Positions 6,754 to 13,298 of a stretch of 13,509 nt of DNA are shown here, piece by piece. Every line of letters starts with the position of its first letter. The first letter of the stretch is position 1. The DNA comes from Sulfurimonas sp. (lineage in GTDB: Bacteria; Campylobacterota; Campylobacteria; Campylobacterales; Sulfurimonadaceae). The notes under the pieces were generated by a model. It was not told the origin of the DNA. It made no database searches and was given only the letters and a program-made list of their open reading frames with translations. The stretch spans positions 1 through 13,509 of the forward strand of contig JAQIBW010000133.1 of the NCBI GenBank assembly GCA_027858865.1, in the 5' to 3' direction. A program made the translations under genes and the position numbers.

Positions 6754-7974
6754 CTACTTCTCTTCCTCTTCAAACTGTTTTAAAAAATCTTTGATATTTC
6801 TAGCCGCTTGACGGATGCGATTATCATTTTCTATAAGTGCTATACGAACATAACCCTCACCATAGGCACCAAAACCTATTCCTGGAGCTACTGCTACACC
6901 GGCTTCAGTTAGAAGTCTTTTTGAGAACTCCAAACTTCCTAGATGCTCTACACATTCTGGTAGTTTTGCCCAAACAAACATACTTGCCTGATTCTTTCTT
7001 ATATGCCATCCAGCTCTATCAAAAGCTTCTAGTAGAATATCTTGACGATGATTATACTTATCTGTAATATCTTGAACACACTGCTGATCACCATTAAGTG
7101 CTACAGTAGCTGCAACTTGGATAGGAGTAAACATACCATAGTCTAACCATGATTTTATCTTTTGAAGTGCACCGATAAGTTTTTTATTTCCAACGAAGAA
7201 ACCAACTCTCCAACCAGCCATATTGTAAGACTTTGAAAGTGTGAAACTCTCGACTGCTACATCTTTTGCACCAGGAACACTCATGATTGAAGGTGTTACA
7301 TAACCACCAAAAGTGATATCTCCATATGCAATATCAGAGATAATATAAAATCTTTTCTCTTTAGCCATTGCAACTAATCGCACATAAAATTCTTGTGTTA
7401 CTGTTACAGTGGTAGGGTTATGAGGGAAGTTTACTAAAACATATTTTGGTTTCGGTGAACTCTCTTTAAAAACACGATCTAAGTCTATAAAAAATTGATC
7501 TTCATCTAGTCTGTAATCTTCATCAAACTTAATTCCGAATTTAACTACATTTCCACCTGCTAAGGTAAAAGAGTACTCATGGATTGGGTAAGTAGGATCT
7601 GGAACAACAGCAACATCACCTGGATTTGTAACTGCATAAGTCAGGTGTGCATAACCTTCTTTAGAACCCATTGTAGCCACACACTCTGTCATTGGGTCTA
7701 AATCACAGTCATATCTTCTTTTATACCAATCAGAGATTGCCATAAGAAGTTTTGGGATACCTTTAGAAGTTGAGTAACCATGAGTTTTAGTTTTTTGGGC
7801 CGATTCTACAAGTTTTTCTCTAATGTGCTCTGGAGTATCACCATCTGGATTACCCATAGAAAAGTCAATTACATCTGCGCCTGCTCTGCGCTCTGCCATT
7901 TTAAGTTCATTTACCTCAGCAAAAACATACTTTGGTAGTCTCTTCATTTTATCAAATTGTATTTCATCAAACAT
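6754..7974 (-). CDS. alaC: AlaC-type pyridoxal-phosphate aminotransferase
   Basis: A 406-residue class I/II (fold type I) PLP aminotransferase. It aligns by eye along its whole length with E. coli AlaC (glutamate-pyruvate transaminase), sharing RLPKYVF, DFSMGNPDGDTPEHI, HGYSTSKGIP, GSKEGYAHL, PTYPIH and SLEFSKRLL. Using numbering from the codon before the ATG, the PLP lysine is K249 in TLSKSYNMAGWR, with N187 (HNPTT), D215 and Y218 as cofactor contacts and R257 for phosphate binding. The likely reaction is pyruvate/glutamate transamination to alanine; aspartate or methionine-pathway activity is possible given hom next door, and related LL-diaminopimelate aminotransferases share the fold. I start it at the ATG at 7974 rather than the preceding TTG at 7977: AGGA at 7982-7985 is well spaced for it. 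It is probably the first gene of a unit continuing through hom, fdhF and yraN. Confidence 0.92.
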   Translation of the reverse strand: MFDEIQFDKMKRLPKYVFAEVNELKMAERRAGADVIDFSMGNPDGDTPEHIREKLVESAQKTKTHGYSTSKGIPKLLMAISDWYKRRYDCDLDPMTECVATMGSKEGYAHLTYAVTNPGDVAVVPDPTYPIHEYSFTLAGGNVVKFGIKFDEDYRLDEDQFFIDLDRVFKESSPKPKYVLVNFPHNPTTVTVTQEFYVRLVAMAKEKRFYIISDIAYGDITFGGYVTPSIMSVPGAKDVAVESFTLSKSYNMAGWRVGFFVGNKKLIGALQKIKSWLDYGMFTPIQVAATVALNGDQQCVQDITDKYNHRQDILLEAFDRAGWHIRKNQASMFVWAKLPECVEHLGSLEFSKRLLTEAGVAVAPGIGFGAYGEGYVRIALIENDNRIRQAARNIKDFLKQFEEEEK

Positions 7975-8014
7975 CAAAATTCCTGATTATATAAGGTATT
8001 AAATTATTAATGTA

Positions 8015-8020
8015 ATTTTA
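8015..8020 (-). promoter_or_regulatory. Candidate -10 box for the alaC-hom-fdhF-yraN unit
   Basis: The 74-bp gap 7975-8048 is the largest within the minus-strand run downstream of the rlmB-like gene. Read on the minus strand it has T-rich stretches (TTATCTATTTCTAAAC, CATTTTTCGC) followed by TAAAAT, then about 40 nt to the ATG containing an AGGA ribosome site. A second hexamer, TATAAT at 7986-7991, is closer to consensus but would start transcription downstream of the Shine-Dalgarno. No clear terminator hairpin for the upstream gene is visible, so read-through is also possible. Confidence 0.35.
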
Positions 8021-8048
8021 GCGAAAAATGTTTAGAAATAGATAAGGC

Positions 8049-8885
8049 TTATCTTGAACCTACAGGAGTTATAATTAAATCATCACGAATATTCTTCAAA
8101 GTGTAAATATCTGAGATTTTTATATAGTGAACATTATCTTTGAGGTTAAGTAATATATTTTTTCTTCTAGCATCTTTTTTTAAAACTTCTAGGAGATGTA
8201 ATGAACTGTCATAAAATGCAATATATGGGTACCAGCTATTTCTTTGTGAAGAGGTAATACGAAGTTTTTTAATACGCGAAACATTTATCCATTTAGCATA
8301 AAGAGATCTTTTTAACTTCACTTCAATACCATTTTCAAGTGTTTCAACATTTAATTCTCCATCTCTCATATCAACTATATATGTCCAATCAGTTGAAGAG
8401 TTTCTATGGATATCTACAATATTGCAACCACTTTTTCCTAGTTCTTGTTGTAATATCAATGGATCTGTAGCATACTCAGATGTTAAGTTTATTGTCCAAG
8501 TAAATTCTGAGTTATTAAGATTTGACTCTTTCGTAACATATCTGTAATAACCTATATTTCTAAGTGTATCACCCATAATCTTTACGAAAAACAGAGGTGA
8601 ACCACTCGTTTTAAAATGTAGGGTAAGCTCACTAGGTTTTTTATAAAACAGATTTAATAGTCCATTATCTTTAAGAGTTTGGATAACTTTAACAGCATCT
8701 ACTCTCTCTCCTAAATAATAATACGATGCAGGAGAAAATAAAATAGCTATATATGCGCTATTTTGCTTATAAACTTGTGGTTCTATAAGAGTCTGTATTT
8801 TTTGTGTTAGAGGGTCAACTTTTTTTACTTCATCACCAAAAGATAGAGAAAAAGAGAGTAAAATGGCAAAAAAAACTTTTACCAT
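8049..8885 (-). CDS. Exported protein of unknown function (Cj0151c-like position)
   Basis: A 278-residue protein with a clear signal peptide (MVKVFFAILLSFSLSFG, cleavage near residue 17), hence periplasmic or surface-exposed. I do not recognise a catalytic domain. The sequence is rich in aromatic and alternating hydrophobic residues, suggesting beta structure; the C-terminal third (RITSSQRNSWYPYIAFYD, then IKISDIY) has the spacing of a jelly-roll-like sandwich, but that is a weak impression. One cysteine (C154) is present in the mature part. The ATG lies inside the end of the RodZ-like gene (7-bp overlap), with AAAGG upstream, so the two are translationally coupled and probably work together at the envelope. 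The same pair of a periplasmic and a membrane protein occupies this place in C. jejuni (Cj0151c/Cj0152c, from memory). The gene is real; the function is unknown. Confidence 0.8.
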   Translation of the reverse strand: MVKVFFAILLSFSLSFGDEVKKVDPLTQKIQTLIEPQVYKQNSAYIAILFSPASYYYLGERVDAVKVIQTLKDNGLLNLFYKKPSELTLHFKTSGSPLFFVKIMGDTLRNIGYYRYVTKESNLNNSEFTWTINLTSEYATDPLILQQELGKSGCNIVDIHRNSSTDWTYIVDMRDGELNVETLENGIEVKLKRSLYAKWINVSRIKKLRITSSQRNSWYPYIAFYDSSLHLLEVLKKDARRKNILLNLKDNVHYIKISDIYTLKNIRDDLIITPVGSR

Positions 8886-9691
8886 TTACTACCTTTGTTC
8901 AGTTCTTTAAACTCTTTAAAGCTTATTTTTGATAGTTTTGAATCTTTATATAAAAGTCTGATATTTAGCTTATCTTTAAACTCTGTAACTTCACCGTTTA
9001 TCTCAACTTTTACAAAACCATGACCAAGTGTTAATATCCAGTCTTTGTTGGGATCAATATCTAATTCACCCTTAAAAAGCTTTTGATACTTTTTATGATT
9101 GCTTAGATCAATATAACCTATCCAAAGTTGTGAATTTGGTATTATTTTAAAAGATTTTACTACTTCTACTACTTTAGTAGGTTCAGGCTGAACTTCAATA
9201 ACTTCGATGTCTTCTATAACTTCAGGAACTTCAGACAGTGTTGCATTTTCATCTTCAATGATGTCATTTTGGGACATACTGTCTTTAGCATTATTTATAG
9301 CACTATTATCTATAGTGTGTGTTTTAGCCTTAGTAGAAGTTATTGAAGTTAGATCAAGAGTAAATGATACAGCAACAGCAAATATAATTACAACAACCAA
9401 TACATAAACAAAGGTATAATTTTTTTTCTTTTTCGGAGATACAAACACTTTTGTATCATGTTCAACTTTAGAGATTTCTTGGGCGAAGAATGCTTTTACT
9501 TTTACTTTTAAGTCACTTAAGTCTACGCCATATTCTCTCTCTAAAATTGAAATAAAACCTAAAAGCTGTATCTTAGTCATATCATCAAAAGTCTCATGCA
9601 AGACAGCTTGAACATGCTGTCTTGCTATATGAGTTCGCTCATGTATCTTTTGAGCACCAATACCTTTTAACTTACTAAGTCCATCACTCAT
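8879..9691 (-). CDS. RodZ-like bitopic protein: HTH domain, one TM helix, periplasmic domain
   Basis: A 270-residue protein with three parts. Residues about 8-60 (LKGIGAQKIHERTHIARQ, then LLGFISILEREYGVDLSDL) have the helix pattern of the RodZ/Xre-type HTH, in which an RE-type helix is followed by an F-x-x-ILEREYG segment. K87-K90 then precedes a single hydrophobic helix at about 92-112 (cytoplasm in, C-terminus out). An acidic, valine/glutamate/proline-rich linker (145-178) leads to a periplasmic domain (180-240) with W190, G208, LGHGF (222-226) and the turn NGEV, resembling DUF4115 of RodZ. RodZ links MreB filaments to the cell-wall elongation machinery, so a cell-shape role is inferred. 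The start ATG overlaps the TGA of the rlmB-like gene (ATGA) and the end overlaps the next gene. A standard annotation would probably say 'membrane protein'. Architecture is well supported; orthology to RodZ is tentative. Confidence 0.72.
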   Translation of the reverse strand: MSDGLSKLKGIGAQKIHERTHIARQHVQAVLHETFDDMTKIQLLGFISILEREYGVDLSDLKVKVKAFFAQEISKVEHDTKVFVSPKKKKNYTFVYVLVVVIIFAVAVSFTLDLTSITSTKAKTHTIDNSAINNAKDSMSQNDIIEDENATLSEVPEVIEDIEVIEVQPEPTKVVEVVKSFKIIPNSQLWIGYIDLSNHKKYQKLFKGELDIDPNKDWILTLGHGFVKVEINGEVTEFKDKLNIRLLYKDSKLSKISFKEFKELNKGSKW

Positions 9692-10368
9692 ATTCTCATC
9701 CTATCCATTAAAATAGCTCCTGCCACGCTGACATTTAAAGAGTCAAACTCATGTGACATTTTTATACTAACGACTTCATCTAGCTTATTTACGACACGAG
9801 AAGTTAATCCCTCTCCTTCGTTACCTAAAACTAAAGCTCTTTTTTGTTTTAACTTAACATCTCTTATATCAACCCCACCCATATCCGCACCATAGATGCA
9901 AAACCCAGATGTTTTTAAATCATTCATAACATTATGTATATTGTGCTCTACCGCAAAAGGCATATCAAATAGTGCCCCAGTACTTGTTCTCATAACAGGT
10001 TCAAGGTTTAAATTTTTAATCCCACATACTACAATTGCCTCAACACCCATTGCATAAGCTGTTCTAACAATTGCACCAATATTTCCAACATCAGTTAAGC
10101 CTGCGAGAACAAGCACAAAATCTTTATCTAAAAATGATTTGAACGGGTGAAGTTCATAGTCATCGACTTCGGCTAAGATGCCTTGATGATTCGCATTTTT
10201 ACACATCTTGCCTGCAGCATCTGGAGGTATACGCTTGACTTCAAAATTCATCTTCATTAATCGAGAATACTCTTTTTTTTCAAGCTCTTTTGCAAGATAC
10301 AGAGTTTTGATTTTATTTGGATAATTTTTTATTATATATTGAACTGGTTGTTTAGCATAAATTAACAT
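9688..10368 (-). CDS. rlmB: TrmH/SpoU-family 2'-O-ribose RNA methyltransferase (RlmB-like)
   Basis: A 226-residue SPOUT methyltransferase transferring a methyl group from SAM to a ribose 2'-OH, most likely on 23S rRNA. Seen in order: a short N-terminal substrate-binding domain beginning IYAKQPVQYIIK, NHQG (60-63), motif 1 GLTDVGNIGAIVRTA with N96 and R102, motif 2 LGNEGEG (182-187 core), and motif 3 DSLNVSVAGAI (209-219), which forms the knotted SAM site. Size is near the usual 230-250. The start is set by the conserved N-terminus (MLIYAKQPV). No Shine-Dalgarno is present: GTCCTC precedes the ATG, and an extended -10 lies directly upstream, suggesting a leaderless transcript. Target site (G2251-equivalent or another) cannot be fixed from sequence, so the symbol is by family resemblance. 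Confidence 0.88.
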   Translation of the reverse strand: MLIYAKQPVQYIIKNYPNKIKTLYLAKELEKKEYSRLMKMNFEVKRIPPDAAGKMCKNANHQGILAEVDDYELHPFKSFLDKDFVLVLAGLTDVGNIGAIVRTAYAMGVEAIVVCGIKNLNLEPVMRTSTGALFDMPFAVEHNIHNVMNDLKTSGFCIYGADMGGVDIRDVKLKQKRALVLGNEGEGLTSRVVNKLDEVVSIKMSHEFDSLNVSVAGAILMDRMRI

Positions 10369-10374
10369 GAGGAC

Positions 10375-10383
10375 ATTTTAGCA
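10375..10383 (-). promoter_or_regulatory. Extended -10 promoter abutting the rlmB-like ATG
   Basis: On the minus strand the T-run of the preceding terminator leads straight into TGC-TAAAAT, an extended -10 element (TGn plus 5 of 6 to TATAAT). Six bases (GTCCTC) separate it from the ATG at 10368. Initiation 7 nt downstream of the hexamer would start the mRNA at the A of the ATG. The intervening bases do not form a ribosome site, which supports a leaderless start. Confidence 0.5.
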
Positions 10384-10405
10384 AAAAAAAGTGACTATTT
10401 AGTCA
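10383..10405 (-). terminator. Weak intrinsic terminator after rsmI
   Basis: Twelve bases past the rsmI stop, the minus strand reads TGACT-AAAT-AGTCA (stem 10401-10405 / 10392-10396), then C and eight T residues (10383-10390). The 5-bp stem is AT-containing and therefore weak, but the long U-tract is typical. It separates rpmE-rsmI from the rlmB-like gene, possibly only partly. Confidence 0.5.
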
Positions 10406-10416
10406 GTTTACTATTT

Positions 10417-11235
10417 TTATTGAAGTTTTAGGAGTCTTTGGTAACAAGACTTCGTATTTTCGCCTGTTATTTTAGAGATAAGTTTTGCTTGTACTTTTTT
10501 TGGCAGTTCTAGCTCTAAGATATCATTTTGAGAAATAGCACTGCTATTATGGGTCTCACCTGCTTCGATAACAATAACCCATTCTCCACGAATATTATCA
10601 TCTATAGTGTTTAAAACTTCTTCTGCAGTACCATGAAAGTAGTTCTGATATTTTTTAGTTAATTCTTTCGCCAAAAAGATTTTTCGACTGTTTTCTTCCT
10701 CTTTTATCTCAAGTAGAAGTTTTTCTAGCCTGTGTGGTGACTCATAAAGTACAGTCGTAAAGCCACTATGAAGTGCTCCTTGAAGAGAGGCAGCTCTATC
10801 TTTGCCTTTGTGTGGTAAAAATCCCCAAAACAGCATCTTTGTTTCAACAAATCCACTTGCGACAAAAGCAGTTAAAAGTGCATTTGCACCTGGGAATACG
10901 TCATATTCTATACTGTTTTCTTGTGCATATTTTATCAGAAGCTGACCCGGGTCACTGACGCCAGGCATACCTGCATCTGATGCATAAACAACATTTTGCT
11001 CAAAAAAAGATGATTCTAATTTTTCAACAAAAGATTTTTCATTATGTGAGTGAAGTGATATAAACCGCTGATTTTCTTTAAAAATAGTGTTGTATCTTTC
11101 TTTTAAAATATGTATGAGTTTTTTTGTAACGCGAGTATCTTCACAAAGTAGAGTTTCGGCGTTGCTTAGAGCTTCTATAGCTCTAAGCGATATATCGCCG
11201 ATGTTTCCAATCGGAGTTGGAACAAAAGTTAGCAA
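10417..11235 (-). CDS. rsmI: 16S rRNA 2'-O-ribose C1402 methyltransferase RsmI
   Basis: A 272-residue tetrapyrrole-methylase-fold enzyme that methylates the ribose of C1402 in 16S rRNA using SAM, fine-tuning the decoding centre. Motifs: VPTPIGN (5-11), LLCEDTR (29-35), SDAGMPGVSDPG (86-97), FPGANALLTA (114-123), the FWGFLPHKGKDR stretch (136-147) and YESPHRL, all diagnostic for RsmI. Length is normal. The start codon is TTG at 11235, two codon positions after the rpmE TAG (TAG-TAA-TTG). No ATG fits, and the resulting N-terminus MLTFVPTPIGN matches homologues. The Shine-Dalgarno is poor (TAAGAA inside the end of rpmE), so expression probably depends on coupling to rpmE translation. Confidence 0.95.
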   Translation of the reverse strand: MLTFVPTPIGNIGDISLRAIEALSNAETLLCEDTRVTKKLIHILKERYNTIFKENQRFISLHSHNEKSFVEKLESSFFEQNVVYASDAGMPGVSDPGQLLIKYAQENSIEYDVFPGANALLTAFVASGFVETKMLFWGFLPHKGKDRAASLQGALHSGFTTVLYESPHRLEKLLLEIKEEENSRKIFLAKELTKKYQNYFHGTAEEVLNTIDDNIRGEWVIVIEAGETHNSSAISQNDILELELPKKVQAKLISKITGENTKSCYQRLLKLQ

Positions 11236-11238
11236 TTA

Positions 11239-11439
11239 CTAGTTCTTAGCGTAACGCTTGTTGAATTTCTCAATTCTACCAGCAGTATCTACCATTCTCT
11301 CAGAACCTGTGAAGAATGGGTGACACTCATTACAGATATCAATACGCATAGAGTCTACTTGGCTTTTTGTTTCAAAGCTATTACCACATGCACAAGATAC
11401 AGTACAAGTTACTAAGTTAGGGTGAAGATCTTTTTTCAT
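11239..11439 (-). CDS. rpmE: 50S ribosomal protein L31, zinc-binding (C+) form
   Basis: A 66-residue protein starting MKKDLHPNLV, the standard L31 length. It contains CAC (C16, C18) and CNEC (C36, C39), the four cysteines of the zinc-binding C+ type, followed by HPFFTGSERMVDTAGRIEKF. It sits in the central protuberance of the large subunit and in zinc-replete cells acts as a zinc store. The ATG at 11439 is chosen over an in-frame extension to 11523 because the extra 28 residues (many Arg and Lys) are not part of L31 and would cover the promoter and leader. AAAAGG at 11445-11450 gives a usable ribosome site. Transcribed from a consensus -10 with a 5' hairpin. It heads a short unit with rsmI. 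Confidence 0.97.
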   Translation of the reverse strand: MKKDLHPNLVTCTVSCACGNSFETKSQVDSMRIDICNECHPFFTGSERMVDTAGRIEKFNKRYAKN

Positions 11440-11490
11440 TTTTTTGCCTTTTGATACGCGATTTGTATACGCACATCTATATATTTTTTT

Positions 11491-11510
11491 AATCCGTATG
11501 GGTGCGGATT
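11491..11510 (-). promoter_or_regulatory. 5' hairpin in the rpmE leader
   Basis: On the minus strand AATCCG (11510-11505) pairs with CGGATT (11496-11491), extendable by one G-U, with a 6-8-nt loop. It begins about 5 nt after the predicted transcription start and is flanked by A-runs, so on this strand it is not a terminator. On the plus strand the same stem is followed by a T-run, but no plus-strand gene needs ending there. The remaining leader to the ATG is about 50 nt and contains two direct copies of GCGTAT. It could be a ribosomal-protein leader element or an mRNA-stabilising cap. Confidence 0.45.
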
Positions 11511-11522
11511 TTTTCAAATGCA

Positions 11523-11528
11523 ATTATA
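11523..11528 (-). promoter_or_regulatory. Consensus -10 box for rpmE-rsmI
   Basis: The minus strand reads AAGC-TATAAT-TGCATTTG: a perfect TATAAT preceded by an AT-rich tract (AACCTTATTATTGATTAATAAAAT shortened here to its pattern of alternating A/T runs). The predicted start is near 11515, giving a leader of about 76 nt. It lies between the cyclase stop at 11562 and the leader hairpin. Confidence 0.6.
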
Positions 11529-11561
11529 GCTTAATATATTTTATTAATCAATAATAAGGTT

Positions 11562-13298
11562 CTAAAGCTTTTTAATCAAACTTGACAACTCTTCTCTTAG
11601 AATATCTTTATCTTTAAGAGACAACGTTTGTATATTACAAGATAATTTAAATCCATTTTTTTGTATATCTAGAACTTTCATATCTTTTTTTACAAGATTG
11701 CTGTCTACCTGATAAAGAGCTATAGGTCGTTTAAGTCCCTTTGGAATTATGCCATTAACCTCTTTACATACAAAATTATCTGACACTAAAAGCTTAGTTT
11801 CTTCTGATATAAGTATTTCATCTGAGTTTGCTGATGTCTCAATTCTACTAGCTAAATTAACAGACGAACCGATGATAGTATATTCCAAGCGATCTTTGCT
11901 ACCAAAGTTACCAACTGTACAGTAACCGGTATGTATGCCTATTCTAACTTGAAAAAGTTTGCTAAAGCCTTTTTCTCTCCACTTTTCATGTAAGATGTTC
12001 ATCCTACTACGCATAGAAAGTGCCATATTAACGCAAGCAACTGCATCTTCTTTTATGCCATTGCTATGTGGATCACCAAAGAAAAGCATAATTGAATCAC
12101 CCATATACTTATCTACTGTTGCGCCATATTTTAAAGCGATAATTGTCATTTCGTTTAAGTAGTCATTTAAAAGTTCACTCAAATCTTCTGATTCCATAGT
12201 ATCAGTAGTATCGGTAAAGTTTACAATATCAGAAAAGAAGATAGTTAGTTTTTTACGCTTTGATGTTAAGGTAACATCTTGATCACCGGAAAATATAGAC
12301 TCATAAACTTGTGGAGAGAGATATCTTGAAAGTTTAGTTGAAAGTTGTTCAAGCATCTCATTTTTAGCTCTCTCTTCAACCAAATTTTCACGATTTTTAG
12401 CTTCCATTTTCAGCTTATCAAGAATATTTGACATACCCACTATCATCTTGTTAAAAGAAGAAGAGAGCTTGCCTATCTCATCGTTTGAGTAAACTTTAAC
12501 CTGATAAGAGTAATCCTGCTTTTTAGTTATCTCTTCTACGACAGAAGACAACTCTATAATAGGTTTTATAAGTCTGTTGATAAAAAACAGAGCTATGATA
12601 CCAATGACAAATGCGCCTATTACAAAAGTTACAACAAACCAATTCTCATATTTTTTTAATAAATTTAAAAATACATCTTGATTCTGTTCTAAAACTATCT
12701 CTATATTTTGCTTTGATTTTAGATGCTTACTTACATGAATCTCATGTTTGAAACTATCTGTTTTGTATAAGGTTTTTGCTTTGTCTAAAATAATGTAATA
12801 GTGTCTATCTTTAGAATTTTCAAAAAAGTTTGTAATATTTTTTAAAGAAAATTCTAAAACCAGTGTACCTATAATCGATTCATCAAATGGTGATTTGATG
12901 TCCACTGAAAAAAATGGTGTGATTTTAGTAGCATTAAATAGCATCTTAGCGTCACTAGATGCTAAGATTTTCCCAGATTTATCTATGAGATGAAAATTAC
13001 CATCAAGCTTTAATTCTCGTTTCTTTTCTTCTAAAAGATTAGCTATACGTCGATCAACATCTTTAGAAAATATATCATTCATTACATCAAGACGACTTAT
13101 AAAGAACATGTCTCTTTTAAGCGTTGTAAGATACTGATCTATTCTTTCAACGTTCAAAAAAAGTTGAGTTTGCATCTCTTGATGAGTATTATCATAATAC
13201 TTATCGCGAAGTATGTTTCCTGAATATACCATTATTACAATATAAGGAATCAGACCTACTGAAAGTATAAGCGAAATTATCTTAATCCTAAAACTCAA
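11562..13298 (-). CDS. Membrane-bound class III adenylate/guanylate cyclase with extracytoplasmic sensor and HAMP
   Basis: A 578-residue receptor cyclase. Order: TM1 (about 5-26), an extracytoplasmic sensor region (30-215) with the Cache-like segment LIDKSGKILASSD, TM2 (about 220-241), HAMP (241-295, starting NRLIKPI), a coiled linker (295-345), the cyclase domain (347-530) and a 45-residue tail. Catalytic residues are complete: metal-binding D357 (FFSDIVNFT) and D401 (YMGDS), base-specifying K397 and T474 (EYTIIG), and transition-state N481 and R485 (VNLASR). The Lys/Thr pair is that of class IIIb adenylate cyclases, so cAMP is the likely product. The start is TTG at 13298, supported by AAGGA six bases upstream; the next in-frame Met (M23) would destroy TM1. 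The gene overlaps the upstream binding-protein-like gene by 11 bp. The ligand and the cAMP receptor are not visible. Confidence 0.93.
   Translation of the reverse strand: MSFRIKIISLILSVGLIPYIVIMVYSGNILRDKYYDNTHQEMQTQLFLNVERIDQYLTTLKRDMFFISRLDVMNDIFSKDVDRRIANLLEEKKRELKLDGNFHLIDKSGKILASSDAKMLFNATKITPFFSVDIKSPFDESIIGTLVLEFSLKNITNFFENSKDRHYYIILDKAKTLYKTDSFKHEIHVSKHLKSKQNIEIVLEQNQDVFLNLLKKYENWFVVTFVIGAFVIGIIALFFINRLIKPIIELSSVVEEITKKQDYSYQVKVYSNDEIGKLSSSFNKMIVGMSNILDKLKMEAKNRENLVEERAKNEMLEQLSTKLSRYLSPQVYESIFSGDQDVTLTSKRKKLTIFFSDIVNFTDTTDTMESEDLSELLNDYLNEMTIIALKYGATVDKYMGDSIMLFFGDPHSNGIKEDAVACVNMALSMRSRMNILHEKWREKGFSKLFQVRIGIHTGYCTVGNFGSKDRLEYTIIGSSVNLASRIETSANSDEILISEETKLLVSDNFVCKEVNGIIPKGLKRPIALYQVDSNLVKKDMKVLDIQKNGFKLSCNIQTLSLKDKDILREELSSLIKKL

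Noticed and set aside
5493..6773. Longer hom reading from a TTG at 6773
   Set aside because: It adds MKRKRSS before the canonical MIKVGIIG and overlaps alaC by 20 bases, while the ATG at 6752 has a purine-rich ribosome site.
6475..7067. Plus-strand open frames over hom and alaC
   Set aside because: Shadows of conserved coding sequence; compositions reflect the complementary codons.
7986..7991. Perfect TATAAT close to alaC
   Set aside because: Transcription from it would begin downstream of the AGGA ribosome site; the TAAAAT at 8015-8020 fits better, though I cannot rule it out.
11491..11514. Plus-strand intrinsic terminator (stem plus T-run)
   Set aside because: No plus-strand gene lies upstream; the same stem is better explained as the rpmE 5' leader hairpin, although blocking antisense transcription cannot be excluded.
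11239..11523. Longer rpmE reading from 11523
   Set aside because: The 28 extra residues are not L31-like and the region carries the promoter-proximal hairpin and leader.
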